Shown here: positions 29,940-42,095 of the stretch, piece after piece
Layout of the letters: each line of letters begins with the position of its first letter
Position numbering within the stretch: the stretch's first letter is position 1
From: Chlorops oryzae
Lineage: Eukaryota > Arthropoda > Insecta > Diptera > Chloropidae
Length of the DNA stretch: 64,000 nt
Assembly: GCA_020466095.1 (NCBI GenBank)
Contig: CM035806.1
Coordinates: forward strand, 120,887,023-120,951,022
Reading direction: 5' to 3'
Position numbers and translations under genes: made by a program
The notes under the pieces: model-generated
What the model was told of the DNA's origin: nothing
The model's database searches: none
The model's input: the letters and a program-made list of their open reading frames with translations, nothing else

Positions 29940-32900
29940 ATGTCGACCTTCGATGCATTTATTCGTGCTACCGATAATTTAATGGAATTCGAAGCAAATT
30001 TCAATAGCATCGAAGTAGCTAGGCATTCGGCTGCATCCTTAGACATCCATAGCGATGAATTTAGGATTTTGTGGAAGATAGTTAAAAATAAATATGACAG
30101 CTATCTTCAAGCGGTCGCGGAGGATAAAGAATCCGATCGAGAGGAAAAGGCGTTTGATGAAAACGACATTCCGGTCGTCAAAGCAAGGCATCAAACGGCT
30201 TACAATGCGTATGTTCGGTGTCTCTCTACGATAAACGAAATGCTTGCCAATTTAGATAAGCGGGAAAAATTTAATTTGAAGGCACTTTCGATGCCTAATC
30301 AGGAACTTTCAAATTCCTGTTTACGATTACCTCCATGCGATCTAGAGGAATTTGAGGGCGATTATGCAGCATGGCCCTCATTTCGCGACCTTTTTGATGC
30401 CATTTACATTAAGAATTCGCGGTTGAGCCCGGTCGAAAAATTATTTCATTTAAATCGAAAGACCAAAGGAGAAGCACGGGATATCGTTAAAAATGCTCCT
30501 CTTACCAACGAAGGTTTTGTTATCGCGTGGAATGATTTAAAGGAACGGTTCGAAAACAAACGTATCCTCGTTAACTCGCAGTACAGACTTTTATTTAGTG
30601 TCGCGAATATCACGTCGGAGTCGGGAGCTGCCTTAAAAAAGCTGCTTAGCACCGTTAATGGGTGTTTGTCCGCCCTAAAATTACACGACATAGATGTTAG
30701 TTCATGGGATTCCATGTTGGTTTATTTTTGCTCCACGCGTTTACCCAATACAACCCTTGCACTGTGGGAACAATCCTTGAATACGAAGAATACGTTACCC
30801 ACGTGGAAACAATTTGATTCGTTTTTAACTAGCCGGTATCAGACGTTAGAGACTCTTAGCGATATTAAGGCAACTTGTTCAAAGCAAGCCGAGTCTTCAA
30901 ATTCCAAACATCTGAAGTCGCATTCCACTCATGTTTCAACACCAGTGTGCAAACTGTGTCCAAAAGAAAACCATCCGATTCGTTCGTGTCCGCAATTTTT
31001 AAAAATGAATGCAGAAAGTCGTTTAGCTTGTATTAAAAAGCACGGGTTATGCATAAATTGTTTTGCACGTTCTCATTCCGTTAAGGATTGTAAGAGCAAA
31101 TTCAGTTGTTTCACCTGTCACAAACGACATCACACCCTTTTACATCGTGAGTCTGCCGGTCCCAACGGTAAATCGTCCGCTAGTCCGTCAACTAGTGCTG
31201 CAGCGCAAAAAGCTCTTTCCGTTCAAATCGAGCCAACCGCGGAAATCGGAAGCACAAGTGTGCAATCGTGTTTGGCAGCAGGCACTACAAGTGTTTTGCT
31301 AGGCACAGCGATGGTTAAATTGAGGCACGAGGATCGAATTTATTATGCTAGGGCGCTATTGGACTCGGGTTCGGAAGGAACATTCATTTCAGAAAAGGTG
31401 CAACGGAGGCTTCAATTGCCTTCTTCGTCCGTGTGTGCATCCATTACTGGAGTGGGGGCTTCCGCCAATATTAAGTCGAGATACGCGTGTACCATTTCGA
31501 TTGGTTCCATTCTTTTCGAAGATATTAAGATAGAAACCACCGCGTTAGTGTTGCCCAAGATCACCGGCGATCTGCCTTCGTGCTCGATCGATCGGTCTTA
31601 TTTTTCGCACCTTCCAAAACTTCAGTTCGCGGATAAAAATTTTGCAAAAAGATCGGTGCTTATCGGTGCAAATATTCTTCCAATGGTGTTGAAAGATGGC
31701 GTTCGGCGCAATATTTGTGGATCTTTGATAGCGCAAGAGACGGTATTCGGGTGGATTTTGACCGGTCCCATTTTTTCAAAGAACTCCTTTTCGATTACCG
31801 CAAATGTTTGCGTATGTGATGGCGGTTCTATGGAAAAAGCAATTACTCGCTTTTGGGAGGTGGAGGATCTTCCGCAAAAAAGAATAGAATCGGAAGAAGA
31901 TCATTTCTGCGAAGAACTGTTCAAAAATACCACTAAAAGGAATAGTGAAGGTCGCTATATTGTTTCTCTGCCATTCAAGGCCAGTTTTCCGCGCGAGATT
32001 ACGATAGGTTCATCTCGAAAAATAGCTTTCGCGCAATTTCTTCGTAATGAAGCGCGATTAAATAAAAATCCGCTATTTAAACGCGAATACGATTCCGTAT
32101 TGCAGGAATATGTGGAACTCGGGCACATGGAACGTGTGCACAGTCCAAGTGCTTCCGCATCTAATCATTTTTATTTGCCACACCACGCTGTAATCAAAGA
32201 AGAGAGCACGACAACCAAGGTTCGTGTCGTTTTTAACGCATCCAGTCCGTCCGACAATTCGATCAGTTTAAATGATCTCTTGCATACTGGCCCAGTTTTG
32301 CAGTCAGATTTGACGCTCCTTATTCTTAAGTGGCGATTTTTCCAATTTGTCTTCAACGCCGACATACAAAAAATGTATAGGCAAATTTTAGTTACGCCGA
32401 ATCATACTCCTTTCCAAAGAATCCTGTTTCGTCAGGCCCCCGGAGAAGATGTGGCAGATTTCGAATTGAAGACAGTGACGTTCGGAGTAAATTGCGCTCC
32501 CTATCTCGCTATCCGAACGCTTTTTCAATTGGCCGATGATGTGGAACCATCATACCCATTGGCGAGTAGAATCCTCCGGGAGTCAATGTACGTAGACGAC
32601 GTTTTAGCAGGCGGTCACACGGTCGAATCAACTGTTCAGGCGCGAGACGAGTTGCAAACGGCCTTAGAATCCGCAGGATTTCCGTTGCGGAAATGGACAT
32701 CCAACTCACAGGCAGTGTTGGAAGGTCTCCCGAAAAAACATCTTCTTCACGAAGAATTTCTCTCTTTGGAGGAGCGTAGTCTTGCTAAGACTCTCGGTAT
32801 CAGATGGAATGCACAAACTGATACGTTCTATTTCCATACTGTCCCTCTAGAAATTAAGCTAACATTTACTAAACGCGAAATTTTGTCCCAAATAGCGAAA

Positions 32901-34945
32901 TTGTTTGATCCAGCCGGCTGGCTGTCTCCAATAGTCATTAGTGCGAAGATATTGATGCAGGAGATTTGGCTATCTCGCATAGATTGGGACTCCACTCTTT
33001 CTGAAGCCTGCATGAGAAAATGGGTAATCTTCCGGGAAAATTATCCTAGCATTGATAGCATACGGGTTCCGCGATGGGTCGACTATCAACCTGAGTGTGA
33101 ATTTGAACTTCACGGATTCTGCGACGCATCGGAAAAAGCATACGCGGCTGCATTATATGTGCGAATTCAAAAAGGCAGTGTGGTTTCAACACACTTATTA
33201 ACCGCGAAAAGTAGAGTAGCTCCCGTAAAAACAGTGTCGCTGCCCCGGTTGGAATTGTGTGGCGCGGTGCTGCTTGCGGAAATGGTACAAGCATTTTCAA
33301 CACATATGCCTCTTAGTAAAGAAAAATGTTTCTTTTGGACCGATTCCACGATAGTTCTAGCATGGTTACAAAAACCGCCTTGTCACTGGAAAAGCTTCAT
33401 AGGCAATCGCGTTTCCAAAATCCTACAGTGCATTGGTCCATCGACATGGTTGCATGTCGAGTCTGCTTCCAACCCAGCTGATTTAGCTAGCCGAGGTGTG
33501 AATGCTAGGGACCTCGTGGCTAATGATTTGTGGTGGCATGGTCCGGCGTGGCTTCCCTTACCGCTCGCGCACTGGCGAAACCGAAATGCCACGTCAGCCT
33601 TTGAAACTGATGAAGAACGGAAGCCGCTCCGGGCCCATGTTGCCTCGGTTGAGGGATTGGAAAACATTCTTGATCGTTTTTCAGACTATTCTCGCGCCGT
33701 GCGAGTCCTCGCTTACGTTTATCGTTTTTTGAAAAACATTCGATCTTCTAAAAGGTCCGCTGTCGAGCCAATTCCAGGCCTAATATCTAGGCGAGAAACC
33801 TTGGAAATTCAAAGAATATTATACCGATTAGCGCAAAAAAGAGCTTATGCAAACGAATATTCCGCACTTCAGCATAAGAAATCTATCGCGTCAACTAGTT
33901 CTTTATTAAGTTTGAACCCATTTCTCGATACGGATCAAGTTATTCGGGTAAATAGTAGGCTAGCGGCTAGTCCAAGTTTATCCTATAGTGAACGCCATCC
34001 TATTATTATTCCTTATAACTGCCAGCTAGCCCGCCTTTTAGTTCGATTTCACCACAGAATTTCACTTCATGGTGGAAATGCATTAGTTTTGCGATTAATT
34101 CGAACACAATTTTGGATTCCGAAAGCAAAAAATCTAATAAAAACTACCATTCATAATTGTAAAGCATGTATTTTACAGAAAAGAAAGTTAAGATCACAAA
34201 TGATGGGCATTCTTCTCCCCGAACGTACTCTACTCGATCGACCCTTCTTGCATATCGGTATCGATTTCGCGGGTCCATTTGATATTAAAACCGCAGCAGG
34301 ACGGTCGCGAATCATAACAAAAGGGTACGTGTGTGTTTTTGTTTGCTTTGCGACCAAAGCAATTCATCTTGAGGCGGTCTCCGATCTCTCCACTCCAGCC
34401 TTTTTAGCGGCGTTTACGCGATTCATTTCTAGGCGGAGCTGTCCAAGTCATATATTATATATTCCGATAATGGAAAAAATTTCGTCGGTGCGTCTCGAAA
34501 ATTGTATGCCGAATTTTTAGTCACAACTCGGGACGCAGTACTCGCGCACCAAGTGCACCACAACATTGTGTGGCATTTTATTCCCCCCGGAGCGCCTCAC
34601 ATGGGAGGTCTCTGGGAAGCCGGTGTGCGTAGTTTCAAAATCCATTTTGTAAAGGTAATCGGCGCCTGTAAATTAACGTTCGAGGAATTTACAACCGTTC
34701 TCGCTCGTATCGAAGCTTGCTTAAATTCGCGACCGATTTCCTCCATGTCTGAAAATCCAACGGATCTCGCGGCGCTGACCCCGGGTCATTTCTTAACCGG
34801 AGGGCCATTGCTAGCTCCTCCTGAGCCTCGTATTAATGAAAAACCGCTCTCGATTATAAATCGTTGGCAGCGCCTGAAAGCACTCCAACATGAATTTTGT
34901 ACTCGGTGGAAAAATGAATACTTATCCGGCTCGAAGGACCAATGA
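29940..34945 (+). pseudogene. BEL/Pao Gag-Pol polyprotein, frameshifted in integrase
   Basis: ATG at 29940 (MSTFDAFIRATDNL) fits better than the upstream in-frame ATG at 29817. Domains in order: Pao Gag (LEEFEGDYAAWPSFRDLF), CCHC-type knuckles (CKLC..H..C, CINCF..H..C, CFTCH), protease with LLDSGSEGTFIS, RT with NADIQKMYRQI and catalytic YVDD (32588-32599), RNase H (GFCDASEKAYAAALY, WTDSTIVLAWL), the integrase HHCC zinc region and core (HIGIDFAGPFD). A small insertion in an AT run near 34450 shifts the frame; the core resumes and ends at 34945. The usual C-terminal tail is missing because the stop coincides with the LTR start. Confidence 0.9.
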
Positions 34946-35082
34946 TTATTCTGCGATGATGAATTTCCGAATAGATCTTCTGGCGAGGATTTGAGGAGTC
35001 TCTCTTTGAGTGGACTGTATAGAGAAATATAAGCTATTACTTTGAGCCGACGGATTCGGATCAAAGTAAACCGAGAAGAGAG
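34943..35082 (+). repeat. 3' LTR of BEL, left part
   Basis: The first 140 bases of the 459-bp LTR, ending in the AGAG target (35079-35082) of the inserted element. The last codon of pol (TGA) is made of the first three LTR bases. Confidence 0.9.
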
Positions 35083-35812
35083 TGTTGTGAGTCTCTCCCA
35101 AACTCACATGTGGTCACCTTAAACCGAAAGCAAAAGGCAGTGACCTGCATTTATGAATTTCACTTCAAGGTGATTCCAAGCTACTCAAAAACACTGTCCA
35201 GCGTAAAACTGCTGACAAATGCAAACATGCAGTTCGGCCGCTTGCAACAACAACAACACCGGCACAGTATATGCACGATTGACAAACATCAGAGCGGGCG
35301 CAGCGAATGCACAATTGCAATCCGATCGCTGGCAATAACAACAACAACACACGTCAAGAGTTTTTACGTAAAAGCAACAACAACTACAAAAGAAGAACTA
35401 AGAACATCGGAATAGCTGTTGGCATGTTGGTACAATTGCGGGTGAAGGTCGCGGTTAAGCTTATGCAATATGTTCGGGAAGAATCGACGACGATCGCGGA
35501 CCATGGGAATATTCGATATTGCAAGATCAGCAATATTGATCTATATAAACGGAGCTTCGATGACTGGAACGGGACTTTTGCGAGCGTACTCACCAAAGGG
35601 CCACGACGGAGAAGTTAATAGAGTAATCACATTAAATAATAACGGCAAAACTTGTATTTAATTTGAATTAAATAAAAGGATAATTAATTGAAATCCTTTG
35701 TGTTCCTTTTTATTTGTTTAAAGGACCCCGTTATATCCTACGGTGTACTTGCCTGACGTGCGTACCTACCCAAGTGCCACGGCGTTAGGTAATTGCACCG
35801 TAGGATACAACA
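35083..35812 (+). repeat. 5' LTR of the non-autonomous element
   Basis: 730 bp, matching 39994-40723 almost perfectly. It contains CAACAACAACACC runs and a short inverted pair near its 3' end (TCCTACGGTG and CACCGTAGGA, about 35736 and 35796) that could form a stem in the transcript. Small ORFs inside are not considered genes. Confidence 0.9.
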
Positions 35813-35926
35813 TTTATGGCGCAGCCGGTATTCGACTGACTTTCAGTTGGATCGAAATCAGTTCTCTAAAAGTTTTTTTTAAATTATTGATCGTTGTGCG
35901 GTTTAATTTATGACGCTATTCAGCTA

Positions 35927-36183
35927 AATTGGGGCTGTGACAGTCTTAAACAGTAACTAGTTATTACCAAACTTGCAGAAAAGCTCGTCAAATTGAACTG
36001 CATTAGCGACTATAATTTTAAAGCAAAGTTTATATCGACAAGGTTTGCTTGCCAATATAACTGAGAAAAAAGCTTGAAAGAATTTTAAAATTTTATACCA
36101 AAAGTGTACATACATGATCGGCTACGAAATATCGCCTTGAATTGGGGCTGTGACAGTCTTAAACAGTAATTAGTTATTACCAA
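35927..36183 (+). repeat. 44-bp direct repeat pair in the leader
   Basis: AATTGGGGCTGTGACAGTC and the following 25 bases occur at 35927-35970 and 36140-36183, with a single difference. The pair lies in the noncoding leader before the ORF, where packaging signals would be expected. Function is unknown. Confidence 0.8.
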
Positions 36184-36631
36184 GACAAGCCGAATAAAAA
36201 TTCGTAAGCAAGATTGTATGGTAAAACGCTTGTAGAATATTTTTATTTTTGAATACCAATACTTTCGAAGTAAATATCCCTATAAAAAGTGAAAATAAGT
36301 ATTTTTAAATAATTGTCAACGGTAGCTGTCCAACGCAGAATAAATAAAACGAAAATGGTAAGTACAAAAAACCTTAAATAAAAAATTTTTCGCCCAGAGT
36401 CCTTGCTGTTACCGATAGATTGCAATATTTTTGTGAGATCAAAATAAGAATTGCTCGGTTATTTGCATATTTTCAGAAAAAAGAGTCATTTAGAGAAAAA
36501 ACGGCATAATAAATTGAGTAAACGGTTTTGTAATCATAGTCAAAATGTAATTCGAAGTGAAAAGCCACTTAGATATCAATTATCTACGCAAATTTATATA
36601 GTAGAATTAGTATTGATGGATCAGAAATAAA

Positions 36632-38179
36632 ATGCCATTTTTAAAAAAATCAGAAGGACATAAGACCTTCTTTGAAGATTTAGATAGGTCCCGAATATAT
36701 AATAGAATAAAAAATGTAGAAAGTAAAAAGGAAAATTTGTTGAAAATTAAAAAAGATTTTCGGAATTTTGGAGTCGAAGATGAAATTAATCTAGAGTTTG
36801 TAAAAAAAGTAAAGAATATAGAAAGTAAAAAGGAAAATCTGTTGAAACTTATTAAGAAAGATTTTCGAAATTTTGGAGTCGAAGATGAAATTAACTTAGA
36901 GTTTGTTAAAAAAGTAAAAAATATTGAGAGTAAAAAAGAAAAGTTATTGAAGATTAAGCCTCCATCAAAATCAGATGAAAAATTTCAGTTGATAACTTGT
37001 TTTCGTTCCGAAAATTTAAAAATATTAAATGAGAAAAATGGAGTAAGTGAAGTAAATGGGCAAGACAGAGAAAGTTTATCCCTTTATCAGGTAGATAATA
37101 AAAAAGAACCATCTGAAGAAGGCAAAAGAATTGAAACTTTGATGAATAAAAACGAAGATATACTAAAATTTTTATTTTTATCGATATCTTTTGTGTTATT
37201 CAGTTTAAGTTTTTTAATCGAAAAAGCCATAGTAAGCTGTGTTTGGGCTTATAAAATCTGGGATGAACATAAAAAACAATTTAATGGTAAAAGAGTCAGT
37301 AATAATAATGAATCTGCACTTAAAATTGAAGGTTCACAGTCAGTGTCCGACGACATATTTGTAGTATTTCCTCGTGGACAAGCTATAAATGATAGGGTTG
37401 CCTTGTTAGTGGACACTGGGCCGGATAAAAGTTTGATGAAGTCAGATGTATTGAAAATAGGAACTGATTCAGGAAAAAGCAGATTTGGAGAAAATATAGA
37501 CATTCAGAAAAACGTAGCACTTGTGCATTCAGAGCTAAGTCAATCAGAGTCACTTCAACTCGTCGTTCCCAACATCGATAAGATTTGTATTGCAGAGGCA
37601 GTTACGATCAAAGCGAGGGAAGCGAAAGTGGCACCGATTTTCGAGAAAATAGTGTTGGACGATAAGGAAATTGAGAAAAAAGAAATTAATGATAAAAAGG
37701 GACTATCTAGCGGTGGGGATGCTGTGATTAAAATTTCGAATGTATTGGAGTACGAGTTCGACGAGGAGTTCGAGGATAATTTTTGTGGTAAAAATAGTAA
37801 TGAAGAAATTGAATTCGGCAAGGAGGTCGAGAATAATTCTTGTGGTACTAGAAGAGATGGTACTAATGGTAATAAAGAAGTAATTGAAGATATTTTGAAA
37901 GAAAATCCACCAGATAGAGATAGAAATCCCCATGAGAAGGTATCAGTTAAAAATGTAAACCTAAATGAAGAATCGGAGGTTAGAGAGCTGACGCTGTACG
38001 AGTATTTCAAAAGTCCGAATGTAATGCAAATATCAATTCAAAAGTTTTTCTCCATTGTAAAAGAATCTGTTCTCATACAAAGCAAATCTAAATTAAAATT
38101 CTTTCACATTCAGATAAAACATAGAAGAGAATCAAAAGATCTAGACAAATTTTTCGCCCATAACTATAATGTGCCGTAG
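36632..38179 (+). CDS. Orphan 515-residue ORF with repeats, membrane segment and DTG motif
   Basis: I do not recognise a family. The N terminus (about residues 22-108) holds two to three Lys/Glu-rich tandem repeats of about 34 residues (core KKDFRNFGVEDEINLEFVKK), likely helical. A hydrophobic stretch (FLFLSISFVLFSLSFLI, about residues 180-200) could span a membrane. At residues 257-265 is LLVDTGPDKS, matching the Asp-Thr-Gly active site of retroviral-type proteases with a Pro in place of the usual Ala. The C-terminal half is acidic. The ORF begins after a 0.8-kb leader and is followed by 1.8 kb of noncoding DNA. It might be a degenerated Gag/protease or an acquired gene. Confidence 0.6.
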   Translation: MPFLKKSEGHKTFFEDLDRSRIYNRIKNVESKKENLLKIKKDFRNFGVEDEINLEFVKKVKNIESKKENLLKLIKKDFRNFGVEDEINLEFVKKVKNIESKKEKLLKIKPPSKSDEKFQLITCFRSENLKILNEKNGVSEVNGQDRESLSLYQVDNKKEPSEEGKRIETLMNKNEDILKFLFLSISFVLFSLSFLIEKAIVSCVWAYKIWDEHKKQFNGKRVSNNNESALKIEGSQSVSDDIFVVFPRGQAINDRVALLVDTGPDKSLMKSDVLKIGTDSGKSRFGENIDIQKNVALVHSELSQSESLQLVVPNIDKICIAEAVTIKAREAKVAPIFEKIVLDDKEIEKKEINDKKGLSSGGDAVIKISNVLEYEFDEEFEDNFCGKNSNEEIEFGKEVENNSCGTRRDGTNGNKEVIEDILKENPPDRDRNPHEKVSVKNVNLNEESEVRELTLYEYFKSPNVMQISIQKFFSIVKESVLIQSKSKLKFFHIQIKHRRESKDLDKFFAHNYNVP

Positions 38180-39993
38180 CTTTATTAAAAATTCAAAATA
38201 CTGTCCCAAAACATAGGTTCATCTCGACTAAAACGAGAGCTGACTGTTTTTATATCTAATCATTACTGTCACAAAAAATTTCTTTTTAATATCGCTTGCT
38301 GCGATGTCTAAATAAGGAATGACAACGAAAAATAAAAATATAATTCAAATAAATTCCGTTACAAATAAAAAAAAAAAAAAAAAAAAAAAAAAAACATTTT
38401 TTTTTGAAACATTGCGGTTATACGAATTTTAAAGTTTTGTAACATCTATTTTGTCTCATATTGTAAATGCAGACGTTTCACCTCTCCGAGTGAAGAATTT
38501 CACGACGTTGAAATAAGCAGGAGGGACTCAGGGCAAATAATGTCTACTTTTATTATCTTTCAAGGTAAACCAACGAGAAGGACCGGAAGAATTTAAGAGA
38601 GCAAAAAGGAGATATAATAAGTTGGTAAATATAAAAAAAAACACATTTATACAAATATTTGCAAAATATTGGTATATATGTATGTACATATATCAAGAGA
38701 CATCTAATTCAAAATAATACCTTGAAAGCATAGGTATTTTTGCGCTTATAACTAAGTTTGAATGAAAGAACAATGTATATATATATATATATATATATAT
38801 CAAATACAAATTATATATATATATATTGAAAAAAAAAAAAGAGTAAATAGAAAGAATATGGTAGAATAGAAGTATTTTAAAACCACTCACCGAATAAAAG
38901 AGAATGTTAAAACACAAAATTATTAAGGAAAAAAAAAAAAGCAAATTATATATGTAAAATGGAAAACAAAATAAGATAAAGAACAAAAAAAAAAAAATAT
39001 ATATATATATATATAAAATAAATAACTAAAAATTTCGAGAAAAGGTTAATTACAAATTTTTATCAATTTTTAATTACGGTGACGGGTACATCATAAGAAA
39101 ACAATATATGTATTGTTAATTGTGAAAACAAACGGTAGAAAAAAAAAAATTATATTCACAGACAAAAACCTCAAAGTATAGGTACCTTACAAACCTTTTG
39201 TTTTTGAAACTCTTATAAACAAAGTACAATTTTAGAAAAATAATGAAAAAAAGAATTATAAAAGATAATATGAAATTGAACGATAAAAAGTACATGTTAA
39301 GAAAAAATAAACAATAAATAAATTATACATGATTGTTAAACAAGCTGCAAGAAAATCAATTCAAAACATTATATAGATAATAAGAAAATATACTACGAAA
39401 TAAATTTTATATATTAGATTTAAGCCCAAAGAATGGTCTGGATACGCACTATCGAAACAGCGGGAGTATCGTTTAAACAACAGCAGTGGTATACATCGAA
39501 CACGCATCAACATAAATTTCACGATTCATCATTTTCCTAAAAAAAACGTCTTCGCCAGAATTAGACAAACATCTAAATTTCTTATCAACCAACATTGTCA
39601 CCTTTGAATCATGAAGCAACCCAGCAACAATAACGATGCATACTGTATACATCATATGTTAACATTTTCGTGCATCTAAATCATCAGCAACTAATACGCG
39701 ACTTCTTTAAGAAGGGGAGGGAGTGAGTCAAGGTTGTCCCTAAATTAAAACTTCTGAACAGCCTGCCAGCATTATTTTTCTTTAAACAACGTCTATGTGG
39801 TCACAACATCAGCAGCTCGTTTCAGCACAAGAAAATTAGAGTAAACATCGCAGCAACCACTCTCATCTTCCAAGTACGGGATACGTCAACTGGATGTTAA
39901 TTTAAAACCGCAGCAGCCGCAATGTCAAAAGCGCATCCAATTCTGAGGTTTTCGATCATCGCTATGGAGCGATTTTCTTCAAAGGGGGAGGGA
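38180..39993 (+). other. AT-rich noncoding 3' interior of the LTR element
   Basis: About 1.8 kb with a long A run (38367-38394), TA runs (38777-38800, 38995-39016), and no open frame of note. It ends with the polypurine tract AAAGGGGGAGGGA (39981-39993) next to the LTR. Confidence 0.75.
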
Positions 39994-40723
39994 TGTTGTG
40001 AGTCTCTCCCAAACTCACATGTGGTCACCTTAAACCGAAAGCAAAAGGCAGTGACCTGCATTTATGAATTTCACTTCAAGGTGATTCCAAGCTACTCAAA
40101 AACACTGTCCAGCGTAAAACTGCTGACAAATGCAAACATGCAGTTCGGCCGCTTGCAACAACAACAACACCGGCACAGTATATGCACGATTGACAAACAT
40201 CAGAGCGGGCGCAGCGAATGCACAATTGCAATCCGATCGCTGGCAATAACAACAACAACACACGTCAAGAGTTTTTACGTAAAAGCAACAACAACTACAA
40301 AAGAAGAACTAAGAACATCGGAATAGCTGTTGGCATGTTGGTACAATTGCGGGTGAAGGTCGCGGTTAAGCTTATGCAATATGTTCGGGAAGAATCGACG
40401 ACGATCGCGGACCATGGGAATATTCGATATTGCAAGATCAGCAATATTGATCTATATAAACGGAGCTTCGATGACTGGAACGGGACTTCTGCGAGCGTAC
40501 TCACCAAAGGGCCACGACGGAGAAGTTAATAGAGTAATCACATTAAATAATAACGGCAAAACTTGTATTTAATTTGAATTAAATAAAAGGATAATTAATT
40601 GAAATCCTTTGTGTTCCTTTTTATTTGTTTAAAGGACCCCGTTATATCCTACGGTGTACTTGCCTGACGTGCGTACCTACCCAAGTGCCACGGCGTTAGG
40701 TAATTGCACCGTAGGATACAACA
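39994..40723 (+). repeat. 3' LTR of the non-autonomous element
   Basis: 730 bp; near-identical partner of the 5' LTR, one base change seen. It is followed directly by the AGAG duplication and the rest of the BEL LTR. Confidence 0.9.
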
Positions 40724-40727
40724 AGAG

Positions 40728-41046
40728 AAACAAAAAACCAGAATCAGCAAAAGAAAACACCAAAAGAATTTTTATTGTTAGCAAGGAATGCTTTATTGTA
40801 CCTGTTGTATCGGATTCCAAAGAAGAAGTGAAACAGTGCACCAGGTTGTGCACTTTACCAATATATTAAAAATAACTAGTATTAAATTAAACTTAGGATT
40901 TAACTAACTAGTATTGGTTAATAAACCGGTATTTTTGACCCGACCACTATTCTTTTGAGCTTTGGGATCCTTCTCTTTCTCTCGACTATTCTCTGCCTTT
41001 CGCTCTGTATGTTACGAAACAGCTGTTTTCTGTCTGGGCCTAAACA
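40728..41046 (+). repeat. 3' LTR of BEL, right part
   Basis: The remaining 319 bases of the LTR, matching about 28256-28574, ending CTAAACA before the GCTGT duplication. Confidence 0.9.
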
Positions 41047-41051
41047 GCTGT

Positions 41052-41317
41052 CATTGTTTTTTCTTTTTCTTTTTTTTTTAGGCTGGTGAGAAGCAAAATT
41101 TTGAGCTACAGTCCCAGAGCTCAAATATGTAGTATTGGTCCAAAGCAGTGGAGATTGCGGATTAGACCCCCCTCCAAAGTCGGGAGAAGGTGCATTAGGG
41201 AATGTTCAAGTTTATTGTGCAGCTTTGAAATGCTAAGTAATTTTTTAACGGACGCGTCTGGTCCAAACGTCATAAAAATTCGTTCACACGGATTGTTTTT
41301 GTTTGCTATAAAATAGA
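41052..41317. other. Unassigned flank right of BEL
   Basis: No element end or convincing ORF is seen. An open frame at 41086-41316 shows no recognisable domain. Confidence 0.4.
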
Positions 41318-41577
41318 AAATTGCATCAAAATTTTTTATATCAAGAGGTGTTTAAGGCTATAAGGGGCCCAATATACCGACTTTTGTTAAATTTCTTTAT
41401 GAAAACCGCCCCTTTGGCACGCCCACTTGTCCAATTTTTTTGAACTCTAATCGGAATCTTAAAAACACTCCAAATCCAAAGCTTCATTGAAATATTTGGA
41501 AAAATTCCGATTTTGAGACAGTTTTGGGATTTTTGTGACAGACCTTCGTACTGGAGGTACCTTTAATAACACAATGC
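41318..41577 (-). mobile_element. mini-me family B fragment
   Basis: 260 bases closely follow 23368-23600 (TATCAAGAGGTGTTTAAGGC, CCGACTTTTG, GGCACGCCCACTT, GACAGACC..TACTGGAGGTACC). Both ends are missing, including the hairpin and GTCY array. Confidence 0.7.
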
Positions 41578-42095
41578 TACAAAAAAAATTTTTCATACAC
41601 TTTTTTTCTAATGGTTATTTTATGTTAGCTTGGGGCTCCCTCATTCCAAAAAGGTCATTGGTGTGATGGATTTAAGTAGCGTTTCCGAGATATGGCCCAA
41701 AATGTGAAAAAAGTCAATTTTCTCTACTTGGCCCCATATTTAGGGCCCTAACTCAATTACCGTAAAAGATAGCTAAGCGCATAATTTGGAAAGGCGGAGA
41801 CCGTGCGCAAATTTAAAGTGCCTAAACGCCAGCCTACGACTATAATGTGGCTCCTATGAAATCAGAAAGGCAATTTTTCGCTCATATTTTCACTTTTTTC
41901 ACTCAATTATCGAGCCATATCTTAGCAAGCAGTGCAAATTATCCCAATATTAAGCATACCAGTTTTTGCGAGAATCGTAACGAACATTTAAAGCAATTGA
42001 ACGTTGCGTATACGACAGGTAGGTCTGTGGGTCCTCAGTGCGTAATACGCACTGCGTATACGCAATGTATGCTCGTACAGTATTAAATATGTTAC
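41578..42095. other. Unassigned noncoding stretch
   Basis: No gene seen. It includes a short GTGCGTAATACGCAC palindrome near 42038-42052 followed by TGCGTATACGCA, without a recognised role. Confidence 0.4.

Larger units (their letters stand above)
35083..40723 (+). mobile_element. Non-autonomous Gypsy-type LTR element (no pol) inserted in the BEL LTR
   Basis: 5641 bp with 730-bp LTRs (35083-35812, 39994-40723) differing at one seen position (T at 35578, C at 40489). Ends are TGTTGTGAG...ATACAACA and the TSD is AGAG (35079-35082, 40724-40727). A primer-site-like TGGCGCAGCCGG follows the 5' LTR by four bases (35817), resembling the tRNA-Ser site of 17.6/297 relatives. A strong purine tract AAAGGGGGAGGGA precedes the 3' LTR. 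The 4.2-kb interior has no RT or integrase, only one 515-codon ORF. It must rely on another element's enzymes. Confidence 0.88.
28116..41046 (+). mobile_element. BEL/Pao LTR retrotransposon with a split 3' LTR
   Basis: LTRs of 459 bp start TGATTATTCTGCG and end GGGCCTAAACA. The 5' copy is 28116-28574. The 3' copy is 34943-35082 plus 40728-41046 (140 + 319 = 459), separated by a foreign LTR element. The flanking 5-bp repeat GCTGT (28111-28115, 41047-41051) matches the 5-bp duplications usual for BEL/Pao. The internal part holds a Pao-type gag-pol ORF with one frameshift. Confidence 0.92.

Noticed and set aside
35110..35661. Several ORFs within the 730-bp LTRs (repeated at 39922-40572)
   Set aside because: They are short, overlap on both strands and show no domains; they recur only because the LTR is duplicated.
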